A stretch of 64,000 bases of DNA from Campanula takesimana (lineage: Eukaryota; Streptophyta; Magnoliopsida; Asterales; Campanulaceae). The stretch's first letter is position 1. Each line of letters opens with the position of its first letter. The DNA lies in contig JAOWBW010000599.1 in NCBI GenBank assembly GCA_026119855.1, positions 682,001-746,000 of the forward strand, given 5' to 3'. A program made the translations under genes and the position numbers. Of this stretch, positions 1 to 10,653 are shown in pieces. The notes below the pieces were generated by a model, which was not told the DNA's origin, did not search any database, and saw nothing but the letters and a program-made list of their open reading frames with translations.

Positions 1-299
1 ACTAGAACCACGATGCCCTTTTGGACTCTGATGCCAATGTTGAGAAAACCTACAAGAGAGAACAAAAGGCTAAAATGGAGGAGCAACTTTACTCTAGTAA
101 ATCTATTTTTCGACACACATTGATGCTAGGATGACATGCCTATTTATAGGCTTACAAGTGGTAAGAGACAATGAACATAAAAAATAAAAAATAAAATGAC
201 CCGTACTTGTATCTAGACTAATGTATCTTGACTCTTGGTATTCTGAACCATGTACCAAGATCAAGTACCATGAGCCAAACTCTTTCTAGAATATTCAGG
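1..299. other. Unannotated AT-rich leader of the window
   Basis: No coding region, RNA gene or transposon terminus could be supported here. Short open frames in this stretch show no recognisable motif. Confidence 0.5.
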
Positions 300-349
300 G
301 AATTCTACCAAGCTCAAGAAGTTTATTAAGTTTCTTGTGGTATCTATTA

Positions 350-534
350 CTCCCTCCTGTCCCAAGAAAAGTGTCGCTGCTGACTTGTTAAATTTTAAAA
401 TGGTGCTTTTCTTATTTGTACCTTGTTTGTACCATTTTAAAATTTCACTACAACCATTTCCTTTTAAAAAACTACATATATTTTTGGGACGGACCAGAAA
501 GGAAAACGTAACATTTATTTTGGGACAGAGGGTG
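350..534. mobile_element. Stowaway-like MITE
   Basis: Inverted termini of the CTCCCTCCTGTCCC type face each other and are flanked by TA on both sides (348-349 and 535-536). This matches Tc1/mariner-derived Stowaway MITEs. There is no coding capacity. A diverged duplicate lies at 1989-2183. Confidence 0.7.
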
Positions 535-886
535 TACATTTGTTTGTGCTCAGTTCTGATGAACTAATGTTGGCGTATCTGGATATATGTGTATGCTTTT
601 AACTAGGTTTGCAGTTGGACCGTGCTCTGCTTTCATCTAGCATAGATTTTTGTCTTTGATCTTTTCACGTCACAGAACCCACCCTTACGAACACTTTCTG
701 CAAACACTTTTCCCTATTAAACTGGAACTTGAGGCAATACATTACTCTCTTTTGTGCATCAATTTGTAGAGTATATGGGACCAAGAATATAATACTTGTG
801 CTTGTATTAAAAACTACATAGATTTTTGTATATTTATGTTCTCGTTTGATATCCACTGTGATGATCAGTGTGGCATTAGTTTTATA

Positions 887-1145
887 CTCCCTCCTCCATT
901 CCACATCATCAGTCCTCTTATCTTTTTCGGGATGTTCCATTTTAAGAATCCACTTTTAAAAACTAAGCTACAAATATATTTTTTCTTCTCAAAATTTCTC
1001 TTTCATGTTCAATTTTCTTGCGTATTGTAGTTTTTTTTTTTTAAAAAAAACTTTAGTACAAGTTATAATAAACACGAAGGCGTAAAAGTACAAAATCAAC
1101 AAGTTAAACTTTCAAATGTGGACTACTTAAATGTAATGGAGGGAG
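887..1145. mobile_element. Stowaway-like MITE
   Basis: The termini are CTCCCTCC at the left and GGAGGGAG at the right, each next to TA (885-886 and 1146-1147). The interior is AT-rich and non-coding. A decayed partner starts near 2480 in the second unit of the tandem duplication. Confidence 0.65.
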
Positions 1146-1269
1146 TATATGCTATCCTTTCCAAGGGAGGATTAATCGGCTAGTGATGGTTTAACTTTCT
1201 TGATTATTTTGTGGAGCACGTACCATCTGATGTAGCTGACATATCAATATTATACGATGTTTGTGCCAG

Positions 1270-1309
1270 GAATAAAGTTTTTGTAGTATCCGAGAGTGGA
1301 ACAACTAAG
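1270..1309 (+). pseudogene. Remnant of TRS23/TRAPPC4 last exon, first duplicate
   Basis: A CAG acceptor followed by about 40 bases closely resembles the start of the exon at 3061. It has lost one T in the T-run, which shifts the frame, and similarity fades soon after. It is read as a dead copy produced by the tandem duplication. The call rests entirely on comparison with 3061-3188. Confidence 0.55.
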
Positions 1310-1988
1310 ATACAATAATTCATCATTATATGCTCGAGCAAGATATGAAAGATACAAAAGACAAACAAAACCATTATGCATTAAGGTCAGAAGGACAGAT
1401 ATAATAAGAACCAAACGTAAAGACACATTAGCATATTCATGCAGTATTATACATTTATATTTTCAGTGTACATTTTTCTTTTTCTTTTCAACTACCCATA
1501 CTATGGACATGTACATCTATTATTCAAAATTTGTTATGTATATGTTTGAGATGGTATGATTGCTGGTCAATACCTATTTTCTGCTCCAAAACATTTTTAG
1601 CCCGTTTAACTTGGCTTTTCTTGGATTACTTAAAGATTCTTGAAACACAATCAAATGAGAGTAGATCTTATTGAGCAACCGACCTCTCTTTTCCAAATAT
1701 TTTTCTGGTTAGCCCATACAAAGTCCGTTTAATCCCACATTATTAGTCCAACCATTTATGGTTGAAGTGGGTGAATTGTTTCGTGTTCCCATGATTTTGA
1801 TATTTCTGACTGCGGATGTACACGAAGATACATAGGCTATTAATCCACTGACCAAGGTTTATACAGCATGATACTTTGTTAGATAGAGGACTTCTATTCC
1901 AACTTTATTGAGCATAAGTTCTGTTAAGGCACCCAACAATGTATACCAAGCTTAAGAAGTTTCTTGTATTTCTTGTGGTATCTATTCT

Positions 1989-2183
1989 CCCATCTGTCCT
2001 AAAATACTAAAATAAGTGTTGCGATTGACTAGTCAAATTGAAGGGGGGTGTGCTCAGCTTATTTGAACCTTTTTTGTACCATTTGTAAAATTGCACTACA
2101 ACCATTTCATTTTCTTAAAGTGCGAAATGTATTTTTGAACGGACCAGAAAAGAACACACGTCAAATGTTTTGGTCGGAGAGAG
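1989..2183. mobile_element. Stowaway-like MITE, duplicate of 350-534
   Basis: It lies at the matching place in the second unit of the tandem duplication. The ends are degenerate (CTCCCATCTGTCC at the left, GGAGAGAG at the right, TA following). It was copied with its surroundings rather than inserted independently. Confidence 0.55.
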
Positions 2184-2479
2184 TACATTTGTTGGTGCTC
2201 GGTTCTGATCAACTAATGTTGGCAGATTGAGATATATGTGTATGTTTGTAACTAGGTCTCCAGTTGGAAAGCGATCGGCCTCATCTAGCATATATTCTAT
2301 CCATTATTTTTTATGTCAGTCTCATAGAACATTAGAACCTACCCATATTAAGGCTTGATTCAAACACTTTTCCCTATCAAGTTGGAATACATTGCTCTGC
2401 TTTTGTACATTTATTGATGTATGTACATTATGTTCTCGTTTGATATCAGTTGTGGTGATCAGTATGGTATAGTTTTATA

Positions 2480-2718
2480 CTTCCTCCATTCCATGTCAGT
2501 AGTCCACTATTTTTTAGATGTTCCATTTTACGAGCCCACTTTCAAAAATTATTATAAATATTTATTTTTTTTCTCAAAATTTCTCTTTTATATTTAGAGA
2601 TATGATAGTTTTCTTGCTCATCATAGAATGGAAATAATAACCTTAGTGCGAATTACAAGAAACACAAAGGTGTAAAAGTACAAAATCAGTAAGTCAAACT
2701 TTCAAACGCGTTAGGGTT
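2480..2718. mobile_element. Decayed Stowaway-like MITE, duplicate of 887-1145
   Basis: The left end (CTTCCTCCATTCC) and much of the interior match the element at 887-1145. The right terminus is no longer recognisable, so the end coordinate is approximate. Confidence 0.4.
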
Positions 2719-2787
2719 TAATCGGCTAGTGATGATTTAACTTTCTTTAGCATTTTGTGGAGTACATAGTACATGCCATCTGAAGTA

Positions 2788-3021
2788 CTCCCTCCGTCCC
2801 AAAATGTTGTTCCTTACGAAGGAACTTTGAGCAATAATTTTTGTTTAATTTAATTATACTAATAAAACTATAAAACTTGTTATTGATAGTATTTATAATG
2901 GTGCATCAATAACCACTTCTATATTTTCATCGGGATAAATAAACTAAACTAGAATTATTACTCAAAAGTTCATTCGTACTAACGTATAAAAAAAGGGAAA
3001 AATATTTTGGGACGGAGGGAG
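2788..3021. mobile_element. Stowaway MITE
   Basis: Perfect 13-bp inverted ends CTCCCTCCGTCCC / GGGACGGAGGGAG are flanked by TA (2786-2787 and 3022-3023). It is 234 bp and non-coding. It lies just upstream of the TRS23 exon acceptor, so it would sit in the intron if the gene were transcribed. Confidence 0.85.
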
Positions 3022-3060
3022 TAGCATAAATATTGATATTGGACTATTGTTTTGTGGCAG

Positions 3061-3379
3061 GAACAAAGTTTTTTGTAGTCTCGGAACCTGGAACACTGCA
3101 TATGGAGGGTCTGCTGAAACACATATACGAGTTGTACACTGATTATGTTCTGAAGAATCCTTTCTATGAAATGGAGATGCCAATTCGGTAGGGGTGGCAA
3201 AATGGGTGTTTTGGGTGTACCCATTAAAGTTAAAATATCCGGATATCCAATGGATTTTTAACTTTAATGGGTAAACCCAAAACACCCAATTTGCCACCCC
3301 TACAATTCGGTGCGAGCTCTTTGATATCAACTTATCACAGGCCATACAGAAGGACCGGGTTGCTTTGATGGGCCGATGA
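3061..3379 (+). pseudogene. TRAPPC4: TRAPP complex subunit 4 (TRS23 homologue), last exon, disrupted
   Basis: TRS23/TRAPPC4 is a small longin-like core subunit of the TRAPP tethering complex that acts in ER-Golgi and later membrane traffic. A pyrimidine-rich acceptor ending in GGCAG at 3060 precedes an open exon that I recognise as the conserved C-terminal block: KFFVVSEPGT, then HIYELYTDYVLKNPFYEMEM, and after the interruption CELFDINLSQAIQKDR and a TGA at 3377-3379. A 114-bp hAT MITE plus an 8-bp duplication (3189-3310) splits it after the codons for MPIR. The first three bases of the MITE read TAG in frame, so translation would stop there and lose about 21 residues. The added 122 bp also shift the frame. 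The upstream exons are not visible in the window, so this may be a detached gene fragment rather than a gene that was still active when hit. Confidence 0.8.
3189..3302. mobile_element. hAT-type MITE inserted in the TRS23 exon
   Basis: This 114-bp near-perfect foldback has termini TAGGGGTGGCAAA / TTTGCCACCCCTA. It is flanked by an exact 8-bp target duplication CAATTCGG (3181-3188 and 3303-3310). An 8-bp duplication and TAGGG ends are typical of hAT non-autonomous elements. It introduces an in-frame stop into the exon. Confidence 0.9.
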
Positions 3380-4211
3380 GACACGCTCTTAAAACTTGCA
3401 TTGACCGTTGAATCAGCTGTTTGGAACATAACATGCTCCATTTTAGAGGTACAAAACTTATTTTCGTTATGTAGAAATACACGTTAAAACGTAAATGTGA
3501 GTGAATAGAGGCCTTATGTCACAATGTATGTGCTTTCCTAATGCCTTTTAGGATTCACATTATGATGATGTTCAAGTCTTAGATGCTTAATCCTAAATAA
3601 AGGTTGCTCCTCTTTCCCGCAATAAGTGTCATGTTTTATATTTTGTCCGTTCCGTAATAAGTGTTGCTCCTCTAAATTTGACAATAGTCATAATGCAATT
3701 TTTTTTTTTTTTTTTTTATTGTACAATCATATATAAACAAGTAAAACATATTTAAGAAAATAAAATATCTAGGCCAACCGCTGTCACTTATCACCCAACT
3801 CTTCATTTTTTGTAGATTTGATCACATTGCAACCAACACATTCAATTCATTATTTTTTGCATCTATAATCACGTTTGATAACTCCGTCAATAGTTCCCGT
3901 TAAACGGTCATGTGCATCACATGTGACCAGATTTGAAAGGGTATTTTAAGTAGTTTGGTCAAAAGAATTGAAAATAAACTGTAAGGGTGTTGTAGGCATA
4001 TTCTAAGTAACTTGTCCTCTTTATGTAATTACACTTGCACCATCTTTATAAACACACTCCACATACTTAGAGAAAAGCCTTAGCCAAATCAGCCTAAAAA
4101 CCGTAGCCCCCTTTCTTTGAGCTGCGAATTCCCGAACGCGCATAGACGGTTACGGTAGTAACGAGAATTATTAAGATCAGAAGAAGAGAGAGAGAGAAGA
4201 ATCAGAATTCA
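3380..4211. other. Non-coding stretch with a possible old promoter
   Basis: After the TRS23 stop there is only AT-rich sequence with a T-run near 3699-3719. Between 4040 and 4200 it resembles a promoter and 5' leader: TTTATAAAC near 4045 followed by an AG-rich transcript-like segment. No start codon with a credible reading frame follows before repeat A begins, so no gene is called. Confidence 0.3.
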
Positions 4212-4863
4212 GAACTATATTCCAGTTACAATCCTAAATCATAACAGTCGACGGTGGTGGTGGTGGTGGGGTTGCCTGACATAGACGTCGAGGTCATCGT
4301 GAGTCGTCTGCTTTGTTGAAATTCGTGAAATTTCAATAAACGATCTTATCGATCGTATTATAATTGTTAAGGGGTGAGGTTAGCCAATCTATATAGTTCA
4401 TCAATTTTACTCTCCAAGTTGATGCGGGATATATGAGTCTTCTTCAACAACAGATCGATTTTCTTTTAGCTGATTTTCGAAACCCTATAGCTAGTTTAGA
4501 GAAATCACAGTGAGAAAATCTCATTTCTGAGAGAAGAGAAACCCAATGGACCCATTTGGGCTTCTTCCAGATCAGTCTCAAATTTGTTCGAATGGAGTTA
4601 AAATGACGAAAAAAGAGAATTCACAATGAGAAAATCTCACTTTTGAGAAATGATCATGCAAATATTGCAATCAGTTGAGCCGGATCCACGGAGTGATATC
4701 TGGATGCCTGTTAGCCTGAAATAGATGAACAAAGGTTAACTCAGCCGGGGCTTCACCGGCGAAGGCCCTCCGGCGGGAGAATGAGTTAGTCTGCTTAAGT
4801 ATGAAATCTGGAGAGAAAGAATGAGGTTAGAGAGCTTAACCTTCCTCTAGCTGAATGAGGGCG

Positions 4864-4872
4864 CTATTTATA
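4864..4872 (-). promoter_or_regulatory. Possible TATA box in LTR-like sequence of repeat A
   Basis: Read on the minus strand this is TATAAATAG, followed by an LTR-like leader running towards 4660. It suggests that repeat A carries an old minus-strand LTR, but I could not define TG/CA boundaries or a target duplication. The same site occurs in the right copy of repeat A. Confidence 0.3.
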
Positions 4873-5447
4873 CCCCAAGATCCATGCCTTGTCACCTAGA
4901 TTCCTTCTTTGAACGTAGGGATTTGTACTTATCCACATCTCTGACTCACCATGTTTGTATTAGGGCAACGCTTCTAGAAGTCATCAATGGGCCTCATCGG
5001 AGAATTGGGCCTGGCCTCTTATTCCTCCGATCATGGTTGGGTCAGATACAAGTCCGAGCTCGTATGACCGAGCAAACATTCCGCGAAGTCCGACCTCGAG
5101 TCGGGTGTGTCCGCGGGCACCGACAAAGGGGCCTTAATTCCGGTTATCGTGGTCAGCTCGGCCAAACGAGCTGACAGTCAACAGAGACGATTTGGTCTTT
5201 GGAACCCTTGTTCGGTTCCTCTTGGTTACGATTTCCCAGCTCGGTTCAAACGAGCTAATGATACTCAGGTCTTGCCGGGTTGGTCCAGTATGTGATGCTC
5301 AGGTCGGGGCGTGCGAGGCCGGACATCCTACCCGTTTCCTCAAGTCGGGTCGTTCCTTTCAAGAAAAGAGAAACCCGATGGAAGAATTTCAATTGATTCA
5401 AACTCAGAAAAGAGAAGATTGTTTATGTCTCTTAACCAATTGTTATT

Positions 5448-5629
5448 GAGCAACGTTAGGGGCACAAAATAAGGTCACAAAATGTTGCTCACAAAATGAG
5501 GTGACGATATTTTATTGGTTGCATCGATAATATATCCGCCACACTCTAATTAAAAACACTAATAAAATCATTACACTTAGGATTTTGTGAGCTAGATTTT
5601 GTAACTTTTTTGTGCCCCTAGTATTATTC
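5448..5629. mobile_element. 182-bp Mutator-type MITE
   Basis: Inverted ends (GAGCAACGTTAGGGGCAC and, reversed, GAATAATACTAGGGGCAC) are flanked by 9-bp duplications ATTGTTATT (5439-5447) and ATTGTTGTT (5630-5638). A 9-bp duplication is the hallmark of Mutator-like elements. Relatives lie at 15946-16127, 17035-17216 and 30109-30286, and a copy lies in the right A repeat at 13873-14054. Confidence 0.8.
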
Positions 5630-6019
5630 ATTGTTGTTAATTTATAATAATAGTATTTTGAATGGTGATTGTAATTGTTGTTGTTTGTGGTGGTGTTAGT
5701 AGCTGTGGTGGCGATGGTGGTTGAATGGTGGGGAGACGGTGGTGATGGGGAGATGGTGGCTTGTTGGTGATATTCAGTAACAACAAAATATTAAATTAAT
5801 GGAAGGATGACTTTTTGTAAAAAAGAAAATAAATATCGACAATTAAAAAATATCACTAGTTCATGGACCTATTTAAAATCTACAACCTTTGAAATTACCC
5901 CATTAAATTTGGTCATCTGCTATGCACATGACCATTTAACAAGGAATTTTTTTGGCCGAAGTTAGTACTACTGACTATGAATGTAATATGATGAGTTGGA
6001 TGTATTGGTTGCCAAAAAA

Positions 6020-6054
6020 AATAATTTTGGTAGTTAAGACCATTGTACATGGTC
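6020..6054. mobile_element. Truncated right end of a PIF/Harbinger-type MITE
   Basis: This is the last 35 bp of the element that is complete at 31548-32365, ending CCATTGTACATGGTC and followed by TTA. The A/B junction falls inside the element, so the rest is missing here. Confidence 0.7.
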
Positions 6055-6424
6055 TTACCCACTATTTCCTACCTCACTTTCTCTCTCCTACCAAACCATC
6101 TACACTCACAACACATCACATTTTTCTTAATTCTTGAACTCAATTTTTTTTTGAAGTTTAAATTGGGACAAATGGAGTATAGTAACTTTTATAATTAATT
6201 AATAATATTATTAGTTAATAAGCTAAATGTTAATAGTTGCCTTATATAGTACTCCATCCATCCTCAAATAAATTTAAGTTTGGGGTTTAAGAATCATTTT
6301 GAAAAGATTGATTTTTAGTAGAAAAAATTCATAATTTTTTTTGTTAAAGGTATAAAGTTATTTGAATGTAAAATTTAAAAAGATCATTCATTTTTAGACA
6401 AAACAAGACATTTAATTTGGAACA

Positions 6425-7010
6425 AAGGGATTAACTATTATGATTAACTAATATAAATAATATTAATGATTAATTTATTTAGTAGTTGTTATAATTAAGA
6501 AATACTATTAATAGTAATATTTAATATATATAGTAAGTATTATAATTAGCTAATTAGTTTTTCTAACGTGTGCTTTTAAAGCACGTTATAAGATTTAAAT
6601 ATGCAATGGATCTATGAAATTATAGCAACTTTACTTAAAAAATCTCAACATATTACTGAAAGTTGCTATAATTACATAGATTCACTACATTATTTAAGTT
6701 TTATCATGTGCCCTAAGGGCACACGTTAGAAAAAACCGTTAACTAATACTATTAATAGTAAAAGTTAACTTATATAGTAACTATTATAGTTTACTGATAC
6801 TATTAATAATTAACATATAGTAACTATTATCATTAACTAATACTATTAATTGTAATGGTTAACTTATCGTAACTATTCACTCAAAATAAACTTATAATAA
6901 CTATTATGGTTAACTAATACTATTAATATTAATAGTTAACTTATATAGTAACTATTATGGTTAACTGATACTATTGATAGTAATAGTTAATTTATGTAGT
7001 AACTGAATTG
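6425..7010. repeat. Palindromic tandem repeat array
   Basis: A unit built from GTTAACTAATACTATTAATA and TATAGTAACTATTATGG is repeated about eight times with variation. Each unit is close to self-complementary. The array is shared with B' (about 32735-33570), where a Stowaway MITE interrupts it. Confidence 0.6.
6557..6736. mobile_element. Foldback MITE of unknown superfamily
   Basis: Arms TTTTTCTAACGTGTGC and GCACACGTTAGAAAAA enclose a second pair of arms around ATTATAGCAACTTT. The whole 180 bp can fold into one hairpin. It is also present in B' near 32867-33045. I could not fix a target duplication. Confidence 0.5.
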
Positions 7011-7801
7011 ACAATTATATCCTCCACACACTACTTTGTTGACTCAAATTTGTCTTGGTCTCTTTAAACCGGGATGGAGGGAGTATTATTTGCTAATAAT
7101 AAGAATACAAAAAGCCACTTATAATTTGAGACGGTGATGTGACTTCACCAAAAGCCATCTCTGTTACTACCATTGAAACCAAACTTAAATATCTGCTTCC
7201 TAATAGTGTTAAATATCATGTGACTAACATTCGTTAATAACATAATAAAAGTTGGTCACATAATTAATCTCATGTTAACTTTCATATATATATATGCTCC
7301 GTAATAGTGTTAAAGCCATCTCTATTACTCCTACTATTGAAACCAAACTTAAACAATCTCAATATAAACAATCCCCCTTATATGTTTTCTGAGCCGATTA
7401 CAACCCATCCCACCCACCACTTGCATATGAATACCAACCCTCAACAGTAACTATCATTACAACGTTCTAACAATTTCGTTACAATTAATTTTGGGACAAA
7501 TCACTTTCTCTTGAGTTCCACATTAAATTAAATTGAAATGTTCGAAAAGTTGCAGTAATATATTATACTGCATATAATATACAGTAATTGAAAATTATGA
7601 TACAACAACATCAATACTACCGCCTGCCACCACCGCCGACTGCCGCTACCGGTACAGGTCGCCGGACCTCCGACCGACGCAGGTCCGTCTGGCATTATGA
7701 TACCTTTTTAGAACTTTTCTGTCAATGCCCAAAGCATAGTGACTAAATATTTTTCAAAACGTTTTCACACTAGTATACTAATGCTCGATTCTTGTGTTAT
7801 A

Positions 7802-8084
7802 CTTCCTCCGTCCCACCACAAGTGAGACTAATTTCTTTTTCAGTCCGTCCCACCACAAGTGAGACTGCCCAAAATGAAAATATTTTAATATATTTATATT
7901 CAACCAACCTCACTATTTAACCCCACTCATTATCTCACTTCATTTTCCACCACTCATTTTATTCAACCAACACTACTATTTAACCCATTCATTCTCTCTC
8001 TTCACTTTCTACCACACATCCACTAACTTTTTCTTAATTATTGTGTCCCACAAGTTTGTCTCACTTGTGGTGTGACGGAGGGAG
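7802..8084. mobile_element. Stowaway MITE
   Basis: Inverted ends of the CTTCCTCCGTCCCACCACAA type with the partner ending GACGGAGGGAG are flanked by TA. The orthologous copy in B' is 34359-34641. It therefore predates the B/B' duplication. Confidence 0.8.
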
Positions 8085-8379
8085 TATAGTGAAAATAGAT
8101 TTTTTTCCTTCTATATTTAGCCTTTAAACATATCAATATATCATCACTTTATCAGGGGCATAAAAGATAATGTTGATCCCTTATTGAACATTCATAGCTT
8201 TGCCACTCAATGTCTTCAAGTCCTTTTGATAAGTCATGTGTATCATAATGTTCTGAAAAATGAGTGTTTAATTCGAAAATAGCCTTTTAACTTAAGAGAA
8301 AGAGGAAGAAAAGAAATGGAAACGGAAGACAAACCGTGTAGCACACAACAAGTTAGCTAGAAAAAAGTTGTAGAACATT

Positions 8380-8381
<2 letters not shown>

Positions 8382-8419
<38 letters not shown>

Positions 8420-8549
8420 ATCCATAGTGGTTCCCCACTTACCCCCTTATAATAATGATGTCCTAGGAGGCATGGGAAGGGATCGAACCCGAGACCTCAC
8501 ACATTGTGAAGTTTGGCTCTACCACTGAGCCACTCCTTATGGACAAAAT
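8382..8549 (-). mobile_element. tRNA-derived SINE, poly(A) at the left
   Basis: On the minus strand the element starts with an RNA polymerase III promoter: a box A-like TGGCTCAGTGGTAGAGCC and a box B GGTTCGATCCC. It ends in a run of about 30 A (T on the plus strand, 8382-8412). A 10-bp duplication AGAACATTCC flanks it (8372-8381 and 8550-8559). The B' copy near 34930 has the uninterrupted target. Confidence 0.9.
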
Positions 8550-9158
8550 AGAACATTCCATATTGCAAGAGAACTATACTTTTCATTATTTATACTATCA
8601 ATAGTGAGTTTTTTTTTTTTTTTTTTTCTTTCTCGAATGAATCAATAGTGGAGTTTAAAATGCACCTCTTACTAAAAACAAACACATAAATTTTAGAGAT
8701 TTTTCTTCATAACATTCTTTTAGTTTACTAAGATAAAAAATAACAAATAAATCAATAGTGAGTTTTTTTTCCCCGAATGAATCAATAGTGAGTTTAAAAT
8801 ATTCAATAGGGAAAAATGGCATGTGTTCCATTTGTAAAATGTGTAACGTATTTCTCATGATCTCTTCTTCATATGGTTGAAGTATAATCATTTTTGCCTT
8901 TCCAACTTTTCTGATCGTTTTCTCAAAAAAAAAAAAAAAAAAAAACCTTTTCTGACTGTTATGATTTTCTTAAAACGCGAGTATTATAAAAACTATTTAA
9001 ATCTTAAATAAAAAATAAATACATCCATCTACTATTATTTTTGTATGAATAGAAAGTACTGTGCCAAAAATAAAATTGCAATCAAAATCAATTTCTTAAA
9101 GTACAACATATGATCTAGAAAAGAAAAAAATAAACTAGTAAAATCATTAAAAGTTAAA

Positions 9159-10163
9159 GACGAATTCTTAGGAATGGCTGCCGCATGGCGTGCGGCGGGC
9201 CTGGCCCATGGGCCGACCCGGCCAACCCGCCCGGCTCCTTCCCCCTCTCCCTGAGTGACACGTGTCCTAAAAAAAAAAAACCTCATCAACTTTAAAATGC
9301 TATATCTTGAGATTTATAACTCATAAAAAAAATTTAAAAATACCGTTGTGTTCGTCTCGACGAGACGAATAAAACTACATAGGTCATGATATGGTTTGGT
9401 TTTTTTTTTTTTTTAAAACATTTTTTTACACATAAAAAAGTTTGAGGTGCTTGCCAGCTGAAATGTAACACTCTGTTCTGATAAAAGTAACACTTTCATC
9501 TTCAAAAAGTAACACTTTTTTCTACTGTCAAATGTAACATCAATTTTACAAAAAAAAAAAAAAGGGTTTGCATTTCAATTGTTACTTTCTCAATAAAAAA
9601 TTGTTACATTTCATATATAATGTTACATTAAGGAATATAAACTGTTACAATTGAGAAAAAAAAAATGTTACATTCATTTTTTATAAAATGTAACATTAGT
9701 TTAGTTGTCAATCCTATGTTATTTTCGGAGAAAAAAATGTTACATTTGAAAAAATGAGTGTTACATTCCCTTATAAAAAGTGTTACATTAATTTAGTTGT
9801 CAATCTTTATGTTATCTTTTATCTATTGTAGCATAATTGTGGTACATTTTTTTTTTTAAAAAAGTGTTACATTTTGAATAAAAAAGTGTTATTGTTATAA
9901 TAAGTGTTACTTTTGTTGGGAGGAAAAAAAGTATGGGTGGTACATTTTGAAAAAAAAGTGTTACATTTGAAAAAGAATGTTACATTCCTTTATAAAAAGT
10001 GTTACATTAATTTAGTCGTTAATTTTTATGTTATCTTTAATCTATTGCATCAAAATTGTGGTACATTTTTGAAAAAAAAAAGTGTTACATTTGAAAAACA
10101 AAAGTGTTACATTTCGTTATAAGAAGTGGTACTTTTGGTTGGAGGAAAAAAGGTTGTGGGAGC

Positions 10164-10195
<32 letters not shown>

Positions 10196-10241
10196 TGGTC
10201 GGCGCCGCACGGGGTGCGGCCGCCGCACCAGAGACCCGCTC
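9159..10241. mobile_element. Mutator-like non-autonomous element with GC hairpins and GTTAC-rich core
   Basis: A perfect 9-bp duplication AAAGTTAAA flanks it (9150-9158 and 10242-10250), and B' near 35537 carries the empty site. Near each end there is a GC-rich hairpin: GCCGCATGGCGTGCGGC at the left and GCCGCACCCCGTGCGGC (minus strand) at the right. The 1-kb interior is almost only A/T-runs and repeats of GTAAC and GTTAC, mostly as GTTACATTT. It has no transposase and must have moved with help from another element. Confidence 0.8.
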
Positions 10242-10653
10242 AAAGTTAAATGAGCAGAAGATTATAACCTAATCAACTAAAATCTACCAACACGATAATG
10301 CTAGAATCAAGGGTAAATTACAAATAGGGTATAGCGTTCACCAACGGTACTAATTTGGGGTCTATCGTTCCAACTCCATCAAATTGTAGGGTTTGACAGC
10401 AAAATATCATTAAAATGGGGCTCTCGAATGTAATTTGTTAAAAAACTCAGTTAAGTTGTCATGTTTCAAGCACATACAACTTAACTGAGGGGAGTCCAGT
10501 AATTTTTAAAATTTTTATGTGGTTTTAGGCTCAAAATTGACATAAATCTCACTTCAAATCCAATTCAGGCAGGTAACACCCCTTGTTTAATTGAACTCCA
10601 ATTAGAAAATACTTAATGAGTTTGGACCCCTTTTTGTCATCTCAAAAAATATA

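Larger units (their letters stand above)
300..3110 (+). repeat. Decayed tandem duplication, two units of about 1.0-1.2 kb
   Basis: Sequence from about 300-1310 reappears in the same order at about 1935-3110. Shared landmarks are a MITE (350-534 and 1989-2183), a second MITE (887-1145 and about 2480-2718), a block near 540-650 that matches 2188-2300, and a splice-acceptor plus exon start (1270 and 3061). The copies differ by many substitutions and small gaps, so the duplication is old. The MITEs are present in both units and therefore predate it. A separate Stowaway element (2788-3021) is seen only in the second unit. Confidence 0.7.
4212..6018. repeat. Repeat A, left copy (1.8 kb direct repeat)
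   Basis: This 1807-bp segment recurs at 12639-14443. By eye the copies differ by one substitution (near 5330) and two single-base gaps (near 4371 and 5118), so they are almost identical. The interior contains GGT-rich microsatellite runs, GC-rich LTR-like sequence around 4680-5400 and one 182-bp Mutator MITE. The long frames inside are not convincing genes. Confidence 0.9.

Noticed and set aside
4884..5449. Open frames of 60-96 codons in repeat A, and the 136-codon frame at 13310-13720
   Set aside because: They overlap each other in several frames, change length with a single-base gap between A and A', and lie in LTR-like sequence. There are no protein motifs.
8460..8540. tRNA gene on the minus strand
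   Set aside because: Boxes A and B are present but there is no cloverleaf. The poly(A) tail and 10-bp duplication show a SINE. The same reasoning applies to 42503-42616.
9460..10150. CRISPR-like or satellite array of GTTACATTT
   Set aside because: Spacing and orientation are irregular and the array lies inside an element with 9-bp duplications in a plant genome.
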